DNA from: Nitriliruptoraceae bacterium
GTDB taxonomy: Bacteria > Actinomycetota > Nitriliruptoria > Nitriliruptorales > Nitriliruptoraceae
DNA length: 47,323 nucleotides
Assembly: GCA_003565155.1 (NCBI GenBank)
Contig: PXDB01000067.1
Location: 1-47,323, forward strand
Reading direction: 5' to 3'
In this document: one piece after another, positions 18,134 to 26,176 of the stretch
How positions within the stretch are numbered: the first letter of the stretch is position 1
Layout: each line of letters begins with the position of its first letter
Notes under the pieces: model-generated
Database searches by the model: none
Seen by the model: the letters and a program-made list of their open reading frames with translations, nothing else
What the model was told of the DNA's origin: nothing
Position numbers and translations under genes: made by a program

Positions 18134-18163
18134 CGGGCGGCCGCGTCATCCGGGCGGCCGCGT
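18134..18163. repeat. 13-bp direct repeat between NUDIX and uppS genes
   Basis: CGGGCGGCCGCGT occurs at 18134-18146 and again at 18151-18163, within the short gap between the convergent genes; its last base is the first base of the uppS stop codon. The GCGGCCGC cores are self-complementary, so it may fold and help end transcription from both sides. Confidence 0.45.
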
Positions 18164-18948
18164 TACGCAGGTGTCCCGTCCCCGCCGGCTGACGACGGCG
18201 TCGGGGTGTCCACCGCACCACCGAAGCGGCGGTCCCGGCCCTGGTAGGCGGCGACGGCCTCGGCCAGGGCGTGACGGTCGAAGTCCGGCCACAGGGTGTC
18301 GACGAAGATCAGCTCGGCGTAGGCCGCCTGCCAGAGCAGGTAGTTGGAGACCCGCTGCTCGCCACTGGTGCGCACCAGCAGATCGACGTCCGGCATGTCC
18401 GGGTCGTAGAGCCGGCGCGCGAGGGCCGCTTCATCGACGGACGCCAGACGTCCGGCGGCCAGATCGGCTGCGGCGGCCGCGGCAGCGTCCGCCAGCTCCG
18501 CGCGACCGCCGTAGTTGAAGGCGATGCGCAGGGTCAGGCGCCGGTGCCGCGCGGTCAGCGCCTCGGTGTCCTCGATCAGGCGCACCAGGCGCCGGGGCAC
18601 CGGCCGCGTGCGCCGGCCGATGAAGCGCACCCGGACCGAACGGTCGTCGAGCTCGTCGGCGCGACGCAGCAGCAGCGACTCGTTGAACCCGAGGAGGAAC
18701 CGCACCTCGCTGGGTGGCCGGCGCCAGTTCTCGGTGGAGAAGGCGTACACCGTCAGGTCGGTGATGCCGAGCTCCAGCGCCCCCTCGACGGTGTCGAACA
18801 GCGCGGCCTCGCCGGCCTCGTGCCCGGCGTTGCGGGTCAGACCCCGACGGTTCGCCCACCGGCCGTTGCCGTCCATGATCAGGGCGACGTGGCCAGGCAG
18901 GCGGGACGCATCGAGTCCGTGGGCGGACAGCAGGTCGGTGCTGCTCAC
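18163..18948 (-). CDS. uppS: Polyprenyl diphosphate synthase (cis-prenyltransferase)
   Basis: Cis-isoprenyl diphosphate synthase that makes the C50-C55 lipid carrier for cell-wall synthesis, 261 residues. Motif I is HVALIMDGNGRWANRRG with catalytic Asp26. FSTENWRRPPSEV, LRIAFNYGGRAE and LLVRTSGEQRVSNYLLWQ follow, then ELIFVDTLWPDFD, all hallmark regions of the family. The GTG start has GAGGAGG seven bases upstream. uppS commonly sits next to recO in actinobacteria; here recO is about 5.6 kb away on the same strand with plus-strand genes in between. Whether the product is C50 or C55 cannot be told. Confidence 0.96.
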   Translation of the reverse strand: MSSTDLLSAHGLDASRLPGHVALIMDGNGRWANRRGLTRNAGHEAGEAALFDTVEGALELGITDLTVYAFSTENWRRPPSEVRFLLGFNESLLLRRADELDDRSVRVRFIGRRTRPVPRRLVRLIEDTEALTARHRRLTLRIAFNYGGRAELADAAAAAAADLAAGRLASVDEAALARRLYDPDMPDVDLLVRTSGEQRVSNYLLWQAAYAELIFVDTLWPDFDRHALAEAVAAYQGRDRRFGGAVDTPTPSSAGGDGTPA

Positions 18949-19015
18949 CCGTGGGCCTCCTCGGTCGGGTGCGGGCCGGACCGTAGCGGCCGCACCCGCG
19001 ACCGCACCCGCCGCG

Positions 19016-19021
19016 TACCCT
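19016..19021 (+). promoter_or_regulatory. TACCCT -10 box of a likely leaderless transcript
   Basis: TACCCT ends seven bases before the GTG of the zinc-ribbon/PQQ protein gene, the distance expected when transcription starts at or next to the start codon. There is no ribosome site worth naming for that GTG, which fits. No recognisable -35 box. Confidence 0.4.
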
Positions 19022-19028
19022 GGATGAG

Positions 19029-20681
19029 GTGATCACCACGGGCCATCGCTGCGCGCGCTGTCGGACCACCTGGCGGGGACGTCATGCCCGATGGTGCCCG
19101 CGCTGCGGTGATCCCCTGGCGCGCGGGACCGGTCCCACGGACGCCCGGCCGGTGCACCGCCTCGGCCGCAGCGTGCCCCGGTCGCCCCTCGCGCGACGCG
19201 CGTTGGGCGCCGCCGTCGTGCTGTCGGTCGCCGCTCTCGCTGTGGTCTCGTGGTCGTCCGGGGCGGACCTCGACGTGCTGCCGCGGCCCGCGGCAGCACC
19301 GGGAGCGGGCGAGGTGGACCTCGAGTCGGCGTTGTCCGCCACCGGGGACGACGCCGACGGGGACGACGCCGACGGCAGCGCGACCCCGCAGAACGGTGCA
19401 CCGGAGCCCGGGAGCAGGGGGCTGTCCCTGGCAGACCCACCGCCCGATGCTCCCTGGCTGACCGAGGACGGCGAACCCTGGCACGGCGACGTGACGCTGG
19501 ATCCCGCCGAGCCGGGCCCCGGCGACGGGCAGCAGGGCGCGGGCGGCGAACCCTTCGACCCGGTCGCCCTCGACGGTGCGGGCTGGCGGGTGGAGCTGGA
19601 CAGCCCGAGCGTCGCCGCGACCGGCGACGGCGAGGTCGTGGTCGCCAGCACCCGCGACGGTTCGCTGCACGCCCTGGAGGCTGCGACCGGCCAGCGGCGC
19701 TGGAGCACCGCGCTCGGCACCGCCGCCGCTCAGCTGCTGCTGCGGGACGACCTGGTGCTCGTGCACCACGCCGGAGGCCAGGCCAGCGTGCTGTCGGTCG
19801 CGGACGGGGAGCGACGCTGGCGGCGGGCCCCCGGGCTCGAGGAGGACCGGGTGCTGGGCATCGGCATGCGTGGCGACGTCGTGCTGCTGGTCCTCGGCCT
19901 GCCGGACCGGCCCCGGCTGCTGGCGGTGGATGCGCGGGACGGCGAGCGGCGGTGGGAGCAGCTGCTCTCCGACGGGTGGGTGGCAGCGCCCGACGGCGAG
20001 GTCGCCCCGATCGGCGTGGTTGACGGCGTCCTCACCGGCTTCGAACCCGTCACCGGGGAGCCGCGCTGGGAGCGGGAGCTGCAGCCCGACGAGCGGGTCC
20101 TCGAGCTCGTCGGCGACCTGGTGCTGCTCCAGGCCAGTGGCGGGTACCGCTGGCTCGACCAGCACACCGGTGCGGTCAGCTTCCAGTCGGGCCGCCTCCT
20201 CGGCTCCTGGCTGGCCCACCCCGAGGGCGGCCTCGTGCTGGCCAGCGCCGGCGGTGAGTCCCTGCTCGCGTCCGCGGACGGTGCCGGCGATGCACGCTGG
20301 CAGACGACGCTGCCCCGCAGCGGCGACCCGGACGCGTGCTGTGTGCACCTCGCCCGGACGCCAACCGGGGACGTCCTGGTCACCGACCGGCGGGGCGCAG
20401 AGCCCCTGGTCCGCGTCCTCGACCAGGCAGACGGCACGGTGCGTGCCGACCTGACCCCGCTGGAGCAGGTGGCGGGACGACGGGTGCTGGCGGTCACGCC
20501 CACCGCCGCGGTGGTGGTGGGCGCGTCCGGCACCCTCGGGATCGACCTCGAGCAGCGGACGCCGCGGTGGCGCACCGAGGAACGCACGCGCCTGCTGAGC
20601 GCCGAACCCGTCCTGCTCGGCACCGAACGGCGCGGCAACGGCCACGTGGCCGTCACCTCGAGCCTGCTCGCGCCCCCCTGA
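19029..20681 (+). CDS. Membrane-anchored PQQ-like beta-propeller protein with N-terminal zinc ribbon
   Basis: 550 residues with an unusual layout. A four-cysteine zinc ribbon is at 8-26 (CARC ... CPRC). A single membrane segment lies at about 57-75 (ALGAAVVLSVAALAVVSW). An acidic, proline-rich linker runs to about 180, followed by a beta-propeller with repeated PQQ-like blades: LHALEAATGQRRW, VLSVADGERRW, LLAVDARDGERRWE, GFEPVTGEPRWE and a last one ending IDLEQRTPRW. No catalytic residues of PQQ dehydrogenases are evident, so a scaffold or sensor role is more likely than an enzyme. The zinc ribbon would be cytoplasmic and the propeller extracellular. Divergent from uppS by 80 bases. Function unknown. 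Confidence 0.82.
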   Translation: MITTGHRCARCRTTWRGRHARWCPRCGDPLARGTGPTDARPVHRLGRSVPRSPLARRALGAAVVLSVAALAVVSWSSGADLDVLPRPAAAPGAGEVDLESALSATGDDADGDDADGSATPQNGAPEPGSRGLSLADPPPDAPWLTEDGEPWHGDVTLDPAEPGPGDGQQGAGGEPFDPVALDGAGWRVELDSPSVAATGDGEVVVASTRDGSLHALEAATGQRRWSTALGTAAAQLLLRDDLVLVHHAGGQASVLSVADGERRWRRAPGLEEDRVLGIGMRGDVVLLVLGLPDRPRLLAVDARDGERRWEQLLSDGWVAAPDGEVAPIGVVDGVLTGFEPVTGEPRWERELQPDERVLELVGDLVLLQASGGYRWLDQHTGAVSFQSGRLLGSWLAHPEGGLVLASAGGESLLASADGAGDARWQTTLPRSGDPDACCVHLARTPTGDVLVTDRRGAEPLVRVLDQADGTVRADLTPLEQVAGRRVLAVTPTAAVVVGASGTLGIDLEQRTPRWRTEERTRLLSAEPVLLGTERRGNGHVAVTSSLLAPP

Positions 20682-20716
20682 CCCACCACCGCCCCGGCCG
20701 CCCCCCCGCGACCCGC

Positions 20717-20768
20717 GCGGAACGTTTCCGCCTGAAGCGTTCCCCTCCGCCGTCACGCGACGTAGGCT
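20717..20768. promoter_or_regulatory. Candidate operator and -10 box upstream of the flavin monooxygenase operon
   Basis: GCGGAA-CGT-TTCCGC (20717-20731) is a perfect 6+3+6 dyad, and GGAACG is mirrored again by CGTTCC 13 bases further on. TAGGCT at 20763-20768 is a plausible plus-strand -10 box ahead of the monooxygenase start at 20826. The 144-base gap holds nothing else of note. Confidence 0.35.
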
Positions 20769-20825
20769 GTCGCCGGCGCGTCGGGCACGGGAGCCCCGGC
20801 GGTGACGGTGACCGGGGAGGGTGCC

Positions 20826-22247
20826 GTGGGACGTAGCGCTGCGAGCCACCTCGATGTGGATGCCGTGGTGATCGGCGCCGGCCCGGCGGGGCTCGCCGCC
20901 GCGGCGGCGCTGCGCCGTCGCGGTCTGACCTACCGCCACTTCGAGAAGGGCTCGATGGTCGGTGGGCTGTGGCGCATCGACAACGACAACGGTGCGGCGG
21001 CGGCCTACGCCAGCCTGCACCTCAACAGCTCCCGGCTGCGCACCCAGTTCCCCTCCTACCCCATGCCCGACGAGTGGCCGGACTACCCCTCCCACGGCCT
21101 CGTCGCCCGCTACTTCCAGGCCTTCGCCGACGACCACGGCCTCACGGAGCGGATCACCTTCAACGCGGCCGTGACCGCGGTGCGACCGCGACCGACCGGC
21201 TCCCCCACCCCGGGCGCAACCGGTGACGACGCGCTCCCCGGCGCCGCAGGCTGGGAGGTGACCACCGCCACAGGTGAGCGGGTGACGGCCACCTCCGTGC
21301 TGGTGGCCAACGGCCACCACGCCGTGCCCCGCGAACCGGCCCTGGAGGGCACCTTCGACGGGGTGCGGTTCCACTCCCACGCCTACACCGACCCCGAGGT
21401 GTTCGCCGGGCAGCGGGTGCTGGTGATCGGCGTCGGCAACTCCGGGATGGACATCGCCTGCGACGCCGCCCGGGTCGCCGACCACGTGCTGCTGTCCACC
21501 CGGCACGGCGTCCACGTGCTGCCGAAGTACGCCTTCGGCCGCCCGATCGACCACCTGTCGCTGCCGGCCAGCGCCTACCTGCCCTTCCCCGTGGAGCGGC
21601 GCCTGTACGAGCTGATCACGCGTCTGGCGGTGGGCCGCCCCGAGGACCGTGGACTGCCCCGCCCCGACCACCGTCTCCTCGAGGCCCATCCCACGGTGTC
21701 GGCACAGCTCTACGATCTGGTCGGCCACGGCCGCATCGAGGTGGTGGGCGACGTCGTGGCCTGCGAGGGCGACAAGGTCCGCTTCGCCGATGACCGCGTC
21801 GAGGCCGTCGACGTGCTGGTGACCGCCACGGGCTACGAGGTGTCGCTGCCCTTCCTCGACGAGGAGGTCCTGGCGGTCCGGGACAACGCCCTGTCGCTGT
21901 ACCAGCGGGTGGTGCCACCGGACCGGCCCGGGCTGTACCTGGTGGGCTTCGTGCAGACCGTCGGCGCGAACATCGCGTTGATGGAGCACCAGGCGGAGTG
22001 GATCGGCGACCTGCTCACCCGCCGGTGCGTCCTGCCCGACCGGGCGGAGATGCACGCCTGGATCGCCGCCGACCGGGCGGCGTTGGCCCAGCGGTACCTG
22101 CGCTCGGCGCGGCACACCCTGCAGGTGGACTACTGGCGCTACATCCGTGCGGTCGGCCGGGAGCGGGCGCGTCGGCGGCGGGCGGTCCCGCGGGCGGTGG
22201 CCCGGACCCTGCAACCGGTGCGCACCCTGGCGGGGCGCAGCGCGTGA
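20826..22247 (+). CDS. Class B flavin-containing monooxygenase
   Basis: FAD/NADPH monooxygenase of the FMO / Baeyer-Villiger group, 473 residues. FAD fingerprint GAGPAG is at 17-22, FEKGSMVGGLWR follows, and the FMO signature FDGVRFHSHAY at 177-187 fits FxGxxxHxxxY exactly. The NADPH fingerprint GVGNSG is at 202-207, and an ATGYE motif lies near 340. I chose GTG at 20826 because GGGGAGG stands six bases before it; the frame opens eight codons earlier at 20802. It is the first gene of a three-gene operon: its stop overlaps the next start (GTGA). Substrate unknown; with an SDR and an MDR dehydrogenase beside it, oxidation of a carbonyl or lipid compound is inferred. Confidence 0.9.
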   Translation: MGRSAASHLDVDAVVIGAGPAGLAAAAALRRRGLTYRHFEKGSMVGGLWRIDNDNGAAAAYASLHLNSSRLRTQFPSYPMPDEWPDYPSHGLVARYFQAFADDHGLTERITFNAAVTAVRPRPTGSPTPGATGDDALPGAAGWEVTTATGERVTATSVLVANGHHAVPREPALEGTFDGVRFHSHAYTDPEVFAGQRVLVIGVGNSGMDIACDAARVADHVLLSTRHGVHVLPKYAFGRPIDHLSLPASAYLPFPVERRLYELITRLAVGRPEDRGLPRPDHRLLEAHPTVSAQLYDLVGHGRIEVVGDVVACEGDKVRFADDRVEAVDVLVTATGYEVSLPFLDEEVLAVRDNALSLYQRVVPPDRPGLYLVGFVQTVGANIALMEHQAEWIGDLLTRRCVLPDRAEMHAWIAADRAALAQRYLRSARHTLQVDYWRYIRAVGRERARRRRAVPRAVARTLQPVRTLAGRSA

Positions 22248-23314
22248 GCGCCGCGAGCGGGCCCGGTGGTGCGGTGCTGGTCACCGGCGCCTGCGGGTTC
22301 ATCGGCGCGGCCGTGGCGGCACGGCTCCACGCGCAGGGGGTGGAGGTCCGGGGCGTGGACACCGTGGGCGGCGCGCCGCCGGCCGTCCTCCCGACCGGCC
22401 CGCAGCCCGCCGGTAGCGAGGTGGCCGTGCACCGGGGCAGCACCACGGACCCGGACAGCTGGGCGCACCTGCTCACGGGCGTCGACACCGTGGTGCACAC
22501 CGCCGCGGTGGTGTCCAACGTGGCGCCGCGACGACGGATGCACGCCGTCAACGTGGTGGGTACCGCCCGGGTGCTGGCCGCCGCGGCCCGGGCGGGCGTG
22601 CGGCGGTTCGTGCACCTGTCCTCGGTGGTGGTCCACGGCTTCGACCTGCCCCCGTGGGTGGACGAGGACCACCCGGTGCAGGCCAACGGTGACGCCTACG
22701 TCGACACCAAGGTCGCCAGCGAGCACCTGGTGCTCGCCGCCCACGCCGCCGGTGACATCGAGGTGGTGGTGGTCCGCCCGGGCGACGTGTACGGGCCGGG
22801 ATCACGCCCCTGGGTGGTCCTGCCCCTGACCTACCTGGCCGCCGGTCAGGCGGTCCTCCCCGCCCGGGGCACCGGGGTGTTCAGCCCGACCTACGTCGAC
22901 AACCTGGTGGACGGCATCGCGGCGGCGGTGGTGACCCCGGCGGCCGCCGGACGGGTGTTGCACCTCACCGACGGGGTGGCACCCACCTGTGCCGAGTACT
23001 TCGGCCGGCTCGGTGCCCTGGTGGGTGCACGACCGAGGTGCCTGCCCACGAGCGTGGCCACGGCGCTGGCGACCGCCACCGGTGCGGGGCTGCGGGCGCT
23101 GGGGCGCGAGAGCGAGCTGTGCCCGGCCTCCATGCGCCTCCTGGCCCGCACCGGCTCCTACCGCATCGACCGGGCCCGGGAGGTGCTCGGGTTCGTCCCG
23201 GCGGTGGACCTCGACACCGGCCTGGACCGCGTCGCGGCGTGGGGCCGGCAGGTCGGCCTGGTGCCGCCGCCGGCCGCGCGCGCGACGGTCGAGCGCGCCG
23301 CCGCCCACGGGTAG
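22244..23314 (+). CDS. NAD(P)-dependent epimerase / 3-beta-hydroxysteroid dehydrogenase-like extended SDR
   Basis: Extended short-chain dehydrogenase, 356 residues. The cofactor loop GACGFIG is at 15-21, VHTAAVV near 83-89, and the active site is Tyr151 and Lys155 in YVDTK. VRPGDVYGPGSRPW follows. The pattern, with a VDTK-type active site and a YVDNLVDGIAAAV block, is closest to 3-beta-HSD/isomerase and NAD-epimerase-like proteins that oxidise ring hydroxyls. The GTG start overlaps the monooxygenase stop as GTGA, so the two are translationally coupled. The next gene starts ten bases after its stop. Confidence 0.88.
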   Translation: MSAASGPGGAVLVTGACGFIGAAVAARLHAQGVEVRGVDTVGGAPPAVLPTGPQPAGSEVAVHRGSTTDPDSWAHLLTGVDTVVHTAAVVSNVAPRRRMHAVNVVGTARVLAAAARAGVRRFVHLSSVVVHGFDLPPWVDEDHPVQANGDAYVDTKVASEHLVLAAHAAGDIEVVVVRPGDVYGPGSRPWVVLPLTYLAAGQAVLPARGTGVFSPTYVDNLVDGIAAAVVTPAAAGRVLHLTDGVAPTCAEYFGRLGALVGARPRCLPTSVATALATATGAGLRALGRESELCPASMRLLARTGSYRIDRAREVLGFVPAVDLDTGLDRVAAWGRQVGLVPPPAARATVERAAAHG

Positions 23315-23323
23315 GAGGCTGCC

Positions 23324-24619
23324 GTGCGCGCCGTCGTCGCCGACCTGACGATCCCCCGCTACGTCACCACCGCGGCCCGTGCCCGGCTGCGTGACGACGC
23401 CGGCTGGCGCCGCGGCGGCCTCCTGCGGCTGCGTGAGGACGTCCCGGCGCCGCAGCTGCCGGGCCCGGACTGGGTCCGGCTGCGCACCGAGCTGGCCGGG
23501 ATCTGCGGCAGCGACGTCGGGCTGGCCCACGCGCGCATCGCGATGACGCTGAGCGCGTACTACCCGGCGCGCCGCACGATCCCCGGCCACGAGGTGGTCG
23601 GCGTGGTGGAGGCGACGGGGCCGACGGTGCGGCGGCTCCGCGAGGGGGACCGGGTCGCCCTCGACCCGGTGCTGTCCTGCCGCCACCGCGGGTTCGATCC
23701 GCCCTGCGGCAGCTGTGCCCGTGGGCGCCCCCACACCTGCGAGCGTTTCGACCTGCCGGGCACGTCCGGGTGCACCGGCGTCGGGCAGGGCTTCGACGCG
23801 CAGCTCGGCGGCGGGTTCGGGGAGGTGGTGGTCGCCCACCAGGACCAGTGCGTGCCCGTGGACGGCATCCCCTCCGCCCGTGCGGTGCTGACCGAGCCGG
23901 CGGCGATCGGGCTGCACGCGGCCCTCAGGTGGGACGGGCACGGGGACCGGGCGGTGGTGATCGGGCCGGGGACCATCGGGCTGCTGACCACCGCGGCGTT
24001 GCAACGGCTCCACCCCGACCTCCACCTCACGGTGGTCTCCCCTGACGAGCAGGGAGACGCACGTGCCCGCGGCGTCGGCGCCCACCGCACCGTCCGCGGC
24101 GGCCAGGCGGCGGTCCACAGGCTCGCTGCCGAGGACGGTGGCCGCGTCCTGCACCCCGACCGCACGCCGCTGCCGATCCTGGAACGCGGCGTGGACGTGG
24201 TCTACGACTGCGTCGGCAAACCGGCCACCATCGACCTCGCCCTGCACCTGCTGCGGCCCGGCGGGACGCTGGTGCTGGTCGGTGCCGCCGGCCGGCAGCG
24301 GGTGGACTGGTCACTGGTCTGGAACCGGGAGCTGACGGTGCGGGGCACCATCAACGCGGGGCCGGAGCCGGCGCTGGACGGGCGCCGCGCCTTCCAGCAG
24401 GTCGCCGAGTGGCTCGCCGATCGCCGCTACCCGGTGGACGGCCTCGTGACCCACCTCGCACCCCTGGGACGCTTCGGCGACGCGATGACCGTGGCCTCAG
24501 CGGGGACCCGGGCCGGCGCCGGCAAGGTGGTGCTGCGTCCCGAGGACGGTCCGGCGCTGGTGGGCACCCTGGAGGCGCGGACCCTGTCGGCGGCTCAGGG
24601 GCGCGGCACCGCCTCGTAG
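23324..24619 (+). CDS. Zinc-dependent medium-chain alcohol dehydrogenase family protein
   Basis: MDR-family dehydrogenase, 431 residues, third gene of the FMO-SDR-MDR operon. The start is GTG with a perfect AGGAGG five bases upstream. Catalytic zinc ligands are Cys61 (GICGSD) and His89-Glu90 (GHE). Structural-zinc cysteines are 119, 128, 131 and 139 in an expanded loop. A Rossmann region is present (VVIGPGTIGLLTTAAL), then DVVYDCVGKP and LLRPGGTLVLVG. The first 32 residues form an N-terminal extension not present in ordinary alcohol dehydrogenases. It overlaps the end of recO on the other strand by 25 bases, so there is no space for a separate terminator. Substrate unknown. Confidence 0.88.
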   Translation: MRAVVADLTIPRYVTTAARARLRDDAGWRRGGLLRLREDVPAPQLPGPDWVRLRTELAGICGSDVGLAHARIAMTLSAYYPARRTIPGHEVVGVVEATGPTVRRLREGDRVALDPVLSCRHRGFDPPCGSCARGRPHTCERFDLPGTSGCTGVGQGFDAQLGGGFGEVVVAHQDQCVPVDGIPSARAVLTEPAAIGLHAALRWDGHGDRAVVIGPGTIGLLTTAALQRLHPDLHLTVVSPDEQGDARARGVGAHRTVRGGQAAVHRLAAEDGGRVLHPDRTPLPILERGVDVVYDCVGKPATIDLALHLLRPGGTLVLVGAAGRQRVDWSLVWNRELTVRGTINAGPEPALDGRRAFQQVAEWLADRRYPVDGLVTHLAPLGRFGDAMTVASAGTRAGAGKVVLRPEDGPALVGTLEARTLSAAQGRGTAS

Positions 24620-25335
24620 GCCCGGAAGCGCCGGTCGAGGTGGTGCTCGACGAAGGCCCGGGCGTAGGAGGCGGCCCGCGCCCGTGCTCTGGGCCGTTCG
24701 CGGGCGAGCGCCGGCAGGGCGGACCACTCGGTGGGGCTGGTCAGCAGCGCGACGGCCTCGATCACCTCGCGATCCACGGCGCGGGTCCCGGTGGTCGCGC
24801 ACGCTGCACACAGCACCCCACCGGCGGTGACGCTGAGGAAGACGTGGTCACCGCGGGTCCGGCACACCGCGCACGCGTCGGTGAACACGTGGAACCCCAC
24901 CACCGACGCCAGCCGGAGCAGGAACGCGTCCACGAAGATCGCCGGGTCCTCCGGGCGTGCGTCCAGGGCCTGCAACCCGGCCCTGAGCAGCAGGAACAGC
25001 GCGTTGTCCCGCTCCCCCTCCTGCGCCACGTGGTCCACCACCTCCACCATCACGGCCGCGGCCGCCGAGGTGGCGAACTCCGACCGGATGGCCGCATGGG
25101 GTGCGAGCAGCTCCGCTTGGAGGACGCGATCGAGGTTGCGACCCGCGTACAGCTCGAGCTCCACGTGGCTGTAGGGCTCGAGCCGCCCACCGAACCGGCT
25201 GCCGGGACGGCGCACACCCTTGGCGACGGCCCGGACCTTGCCGCGCCCCTGGGTGAGCAGGTGCACGATCCGGTCCGTCTCACCGAGCTTGTAGGTGCGC
25301 AGCACGATGCCCTGTTCCCGGGAGGTCCTCACCAT
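24595..25335 (-). CDS. recO: DNA repair protein RecO
   Basis: RecFOR-pathway mediator that loads RecA and anneals strands, 246 residues. The N-terminal OB-fold reads REQGIVLRTYKLGETDRIV and GKVRAVAKGVRRPGSRFGGRLEP (split for length at the proline). The C-terminal zinc site has CAVC ... LCAAC. I chose the ATG at 25335 because RecO folds begin about there; the longer frame upstream runs into the next gene and looks unrelated. It lies 37 bases after the SCO1664-like gene. Its end overlaps the MDR dehydrogenase gene on the plus strand. Confidence 0.93.
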   Translation of the reverse strand: MVRTSREQGIVLRTYKLGETDRIVHLLTQGRGKVRAVAKGVRRPGSRFGGRLEPYSHVELELYAGRNLDRVLQAELLAPHAAIRSEFATSAAAAVMVEVVDHVAQEGERDNALFLLLRAGLQALDARPEDPAIFVDAFLLRLASVVGFHVFTDACAVCRTRGDHVFLSVTAGGVLCAACATTGTRAVDREVIEAVALLTSPTEWSALPALARERPRARARAASYARAFVEHHLDRRFRAYEAVPRP

Positions 25336-25372
25336 CGGGCACGCCACCGTGATGACGCCGTCGCCGGCCGGC

Positions 25373-26176
25373 TCACAGCAGCGGCCACGGGTAGGGGTGG
25401 GGCAGCAGGGGTTCGGGGAAGGCGCCCCGCGCGAGCAGCGCAACACACCGCTGTTCCAGCGCCGCGATCTCCTCCTCGGCGAGCAGCAGCGCGAGGCGGG
25501 CCGACAGCTCCCCGGCGAGCGCCTCGCGGAGCGCGTCGACGTCGGCGAGCAGCGTGCCGGGGACCGGCTCGCCGGCCCGCTCCCAGGCGACGGTGCGCAG
25601 CTTCACCTCGGTGTGGAAGCACACGCCGTGATCGACCAGCCACACGCGCGGCGGGCTGTCGGTGCCCAGCAGCACGTGCCCGGCCTTGCGGTCGGCGTTC
25701 TGGATCAGGTCGTCGAACACCACCATCCGCAGCAGCTGTGCCAGCACCTCCTGCTCCCCGGCCTCCCACAGGGTGAAGTAGTGGTGCTCCGGGTCGTGCG
25801 CGACGAAGGCCTGCACGGAACCGCGGCCGAAGGGCCCGTCGCTGCGCACCACCGTGGTCGGTACCTGCTGCCAGCCGAGCGCCCGTGACACCTCGAACGC
25901 CGCGGCCTCACGACGGTGCAGGGTGCCGGCGGGGAAGTCCCACAGCGGCCGCTCCCCCCGCTCGGGCTTGTACACCGCCAGGTCCTGCGTCGCGAGGTCC
26001 TCGAGCTCCGGGGCCCGGCCGAGGTCGGCGGCCACCTCCTCCAGCGGACGACGATCCCGGTCGGTGAGCCGGGCGAGCAACGTCGCGTTGGAGGCGTCCG
26101 CGAACCGGCCGACCACCTCCATCGGGGCGGACCGCAGCCGCTCGGCCAGGTCGGTGCCACCGGCCACCTCACTCAC
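25373..26176 (-). CDS. SCO1664-family protein, atypical (PI3/4-kinase-like) kinase fold
   Basis: 267 residues. The sequence has the layout of an atypical kinase: Lys70 in VYKP as the ATP lysine, Glu90 in RREAAAFEVS as the helix-C glutamate, a linker GSVQAFV, and the catalytic loop FDDLIQNADRKAGHVLL with Asp155, Asn160 and Asp162. A metal-binding Asp182-His183-Gly follows in WLVDHGVCFH. The family is conserved in actinobacteria next to DUF3090 and an MSMEG_4193-type phosphatase, as here, with GTGA overlaps joining all three. Its substrate is, as far as I know, undescribed. The kinase role is inferred from motifs. Confidence 0.85.
   Translation of the reverse strand: MSEVAGGTDLAERLRSAPMEVVGRFADASNATLLARLTDRDRRPLEEVAADLGRAPELEDLATQDLAVYKPERGERPLWDFPAGTLHRREAAAFEVSRALGWQQVPTTVVRSDGPFGRGSVQAFVAHDPEHHYFTLWEAGEQEVLAQLLRMVVFDDLIQNADRKAGHVLLGTDSPPRVWLVDHGVCFHTEVKLRTVAWERAGEPVPGTLLADVDALREALAGELSARLALLLAEEEIAALEQRCVALLARGAFPEPLLPHPYPWPLL

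Noticed and set aside
19029-20681. PQQ-dependent alcohol or glucose dehydrogenase
   Set aside because: The blades are present, but the catalytic and cofactor residues, signal peptide and length of such enzymes are not.
18945-22214. A 1089-codon open frame on the minus strand opposite the PQQ-propeller and monooxygenase genes
   Set aside because: It is a GC-rich antisense frame with no fold or motif; the plus-strand genes have clear domains and ribosome sites.
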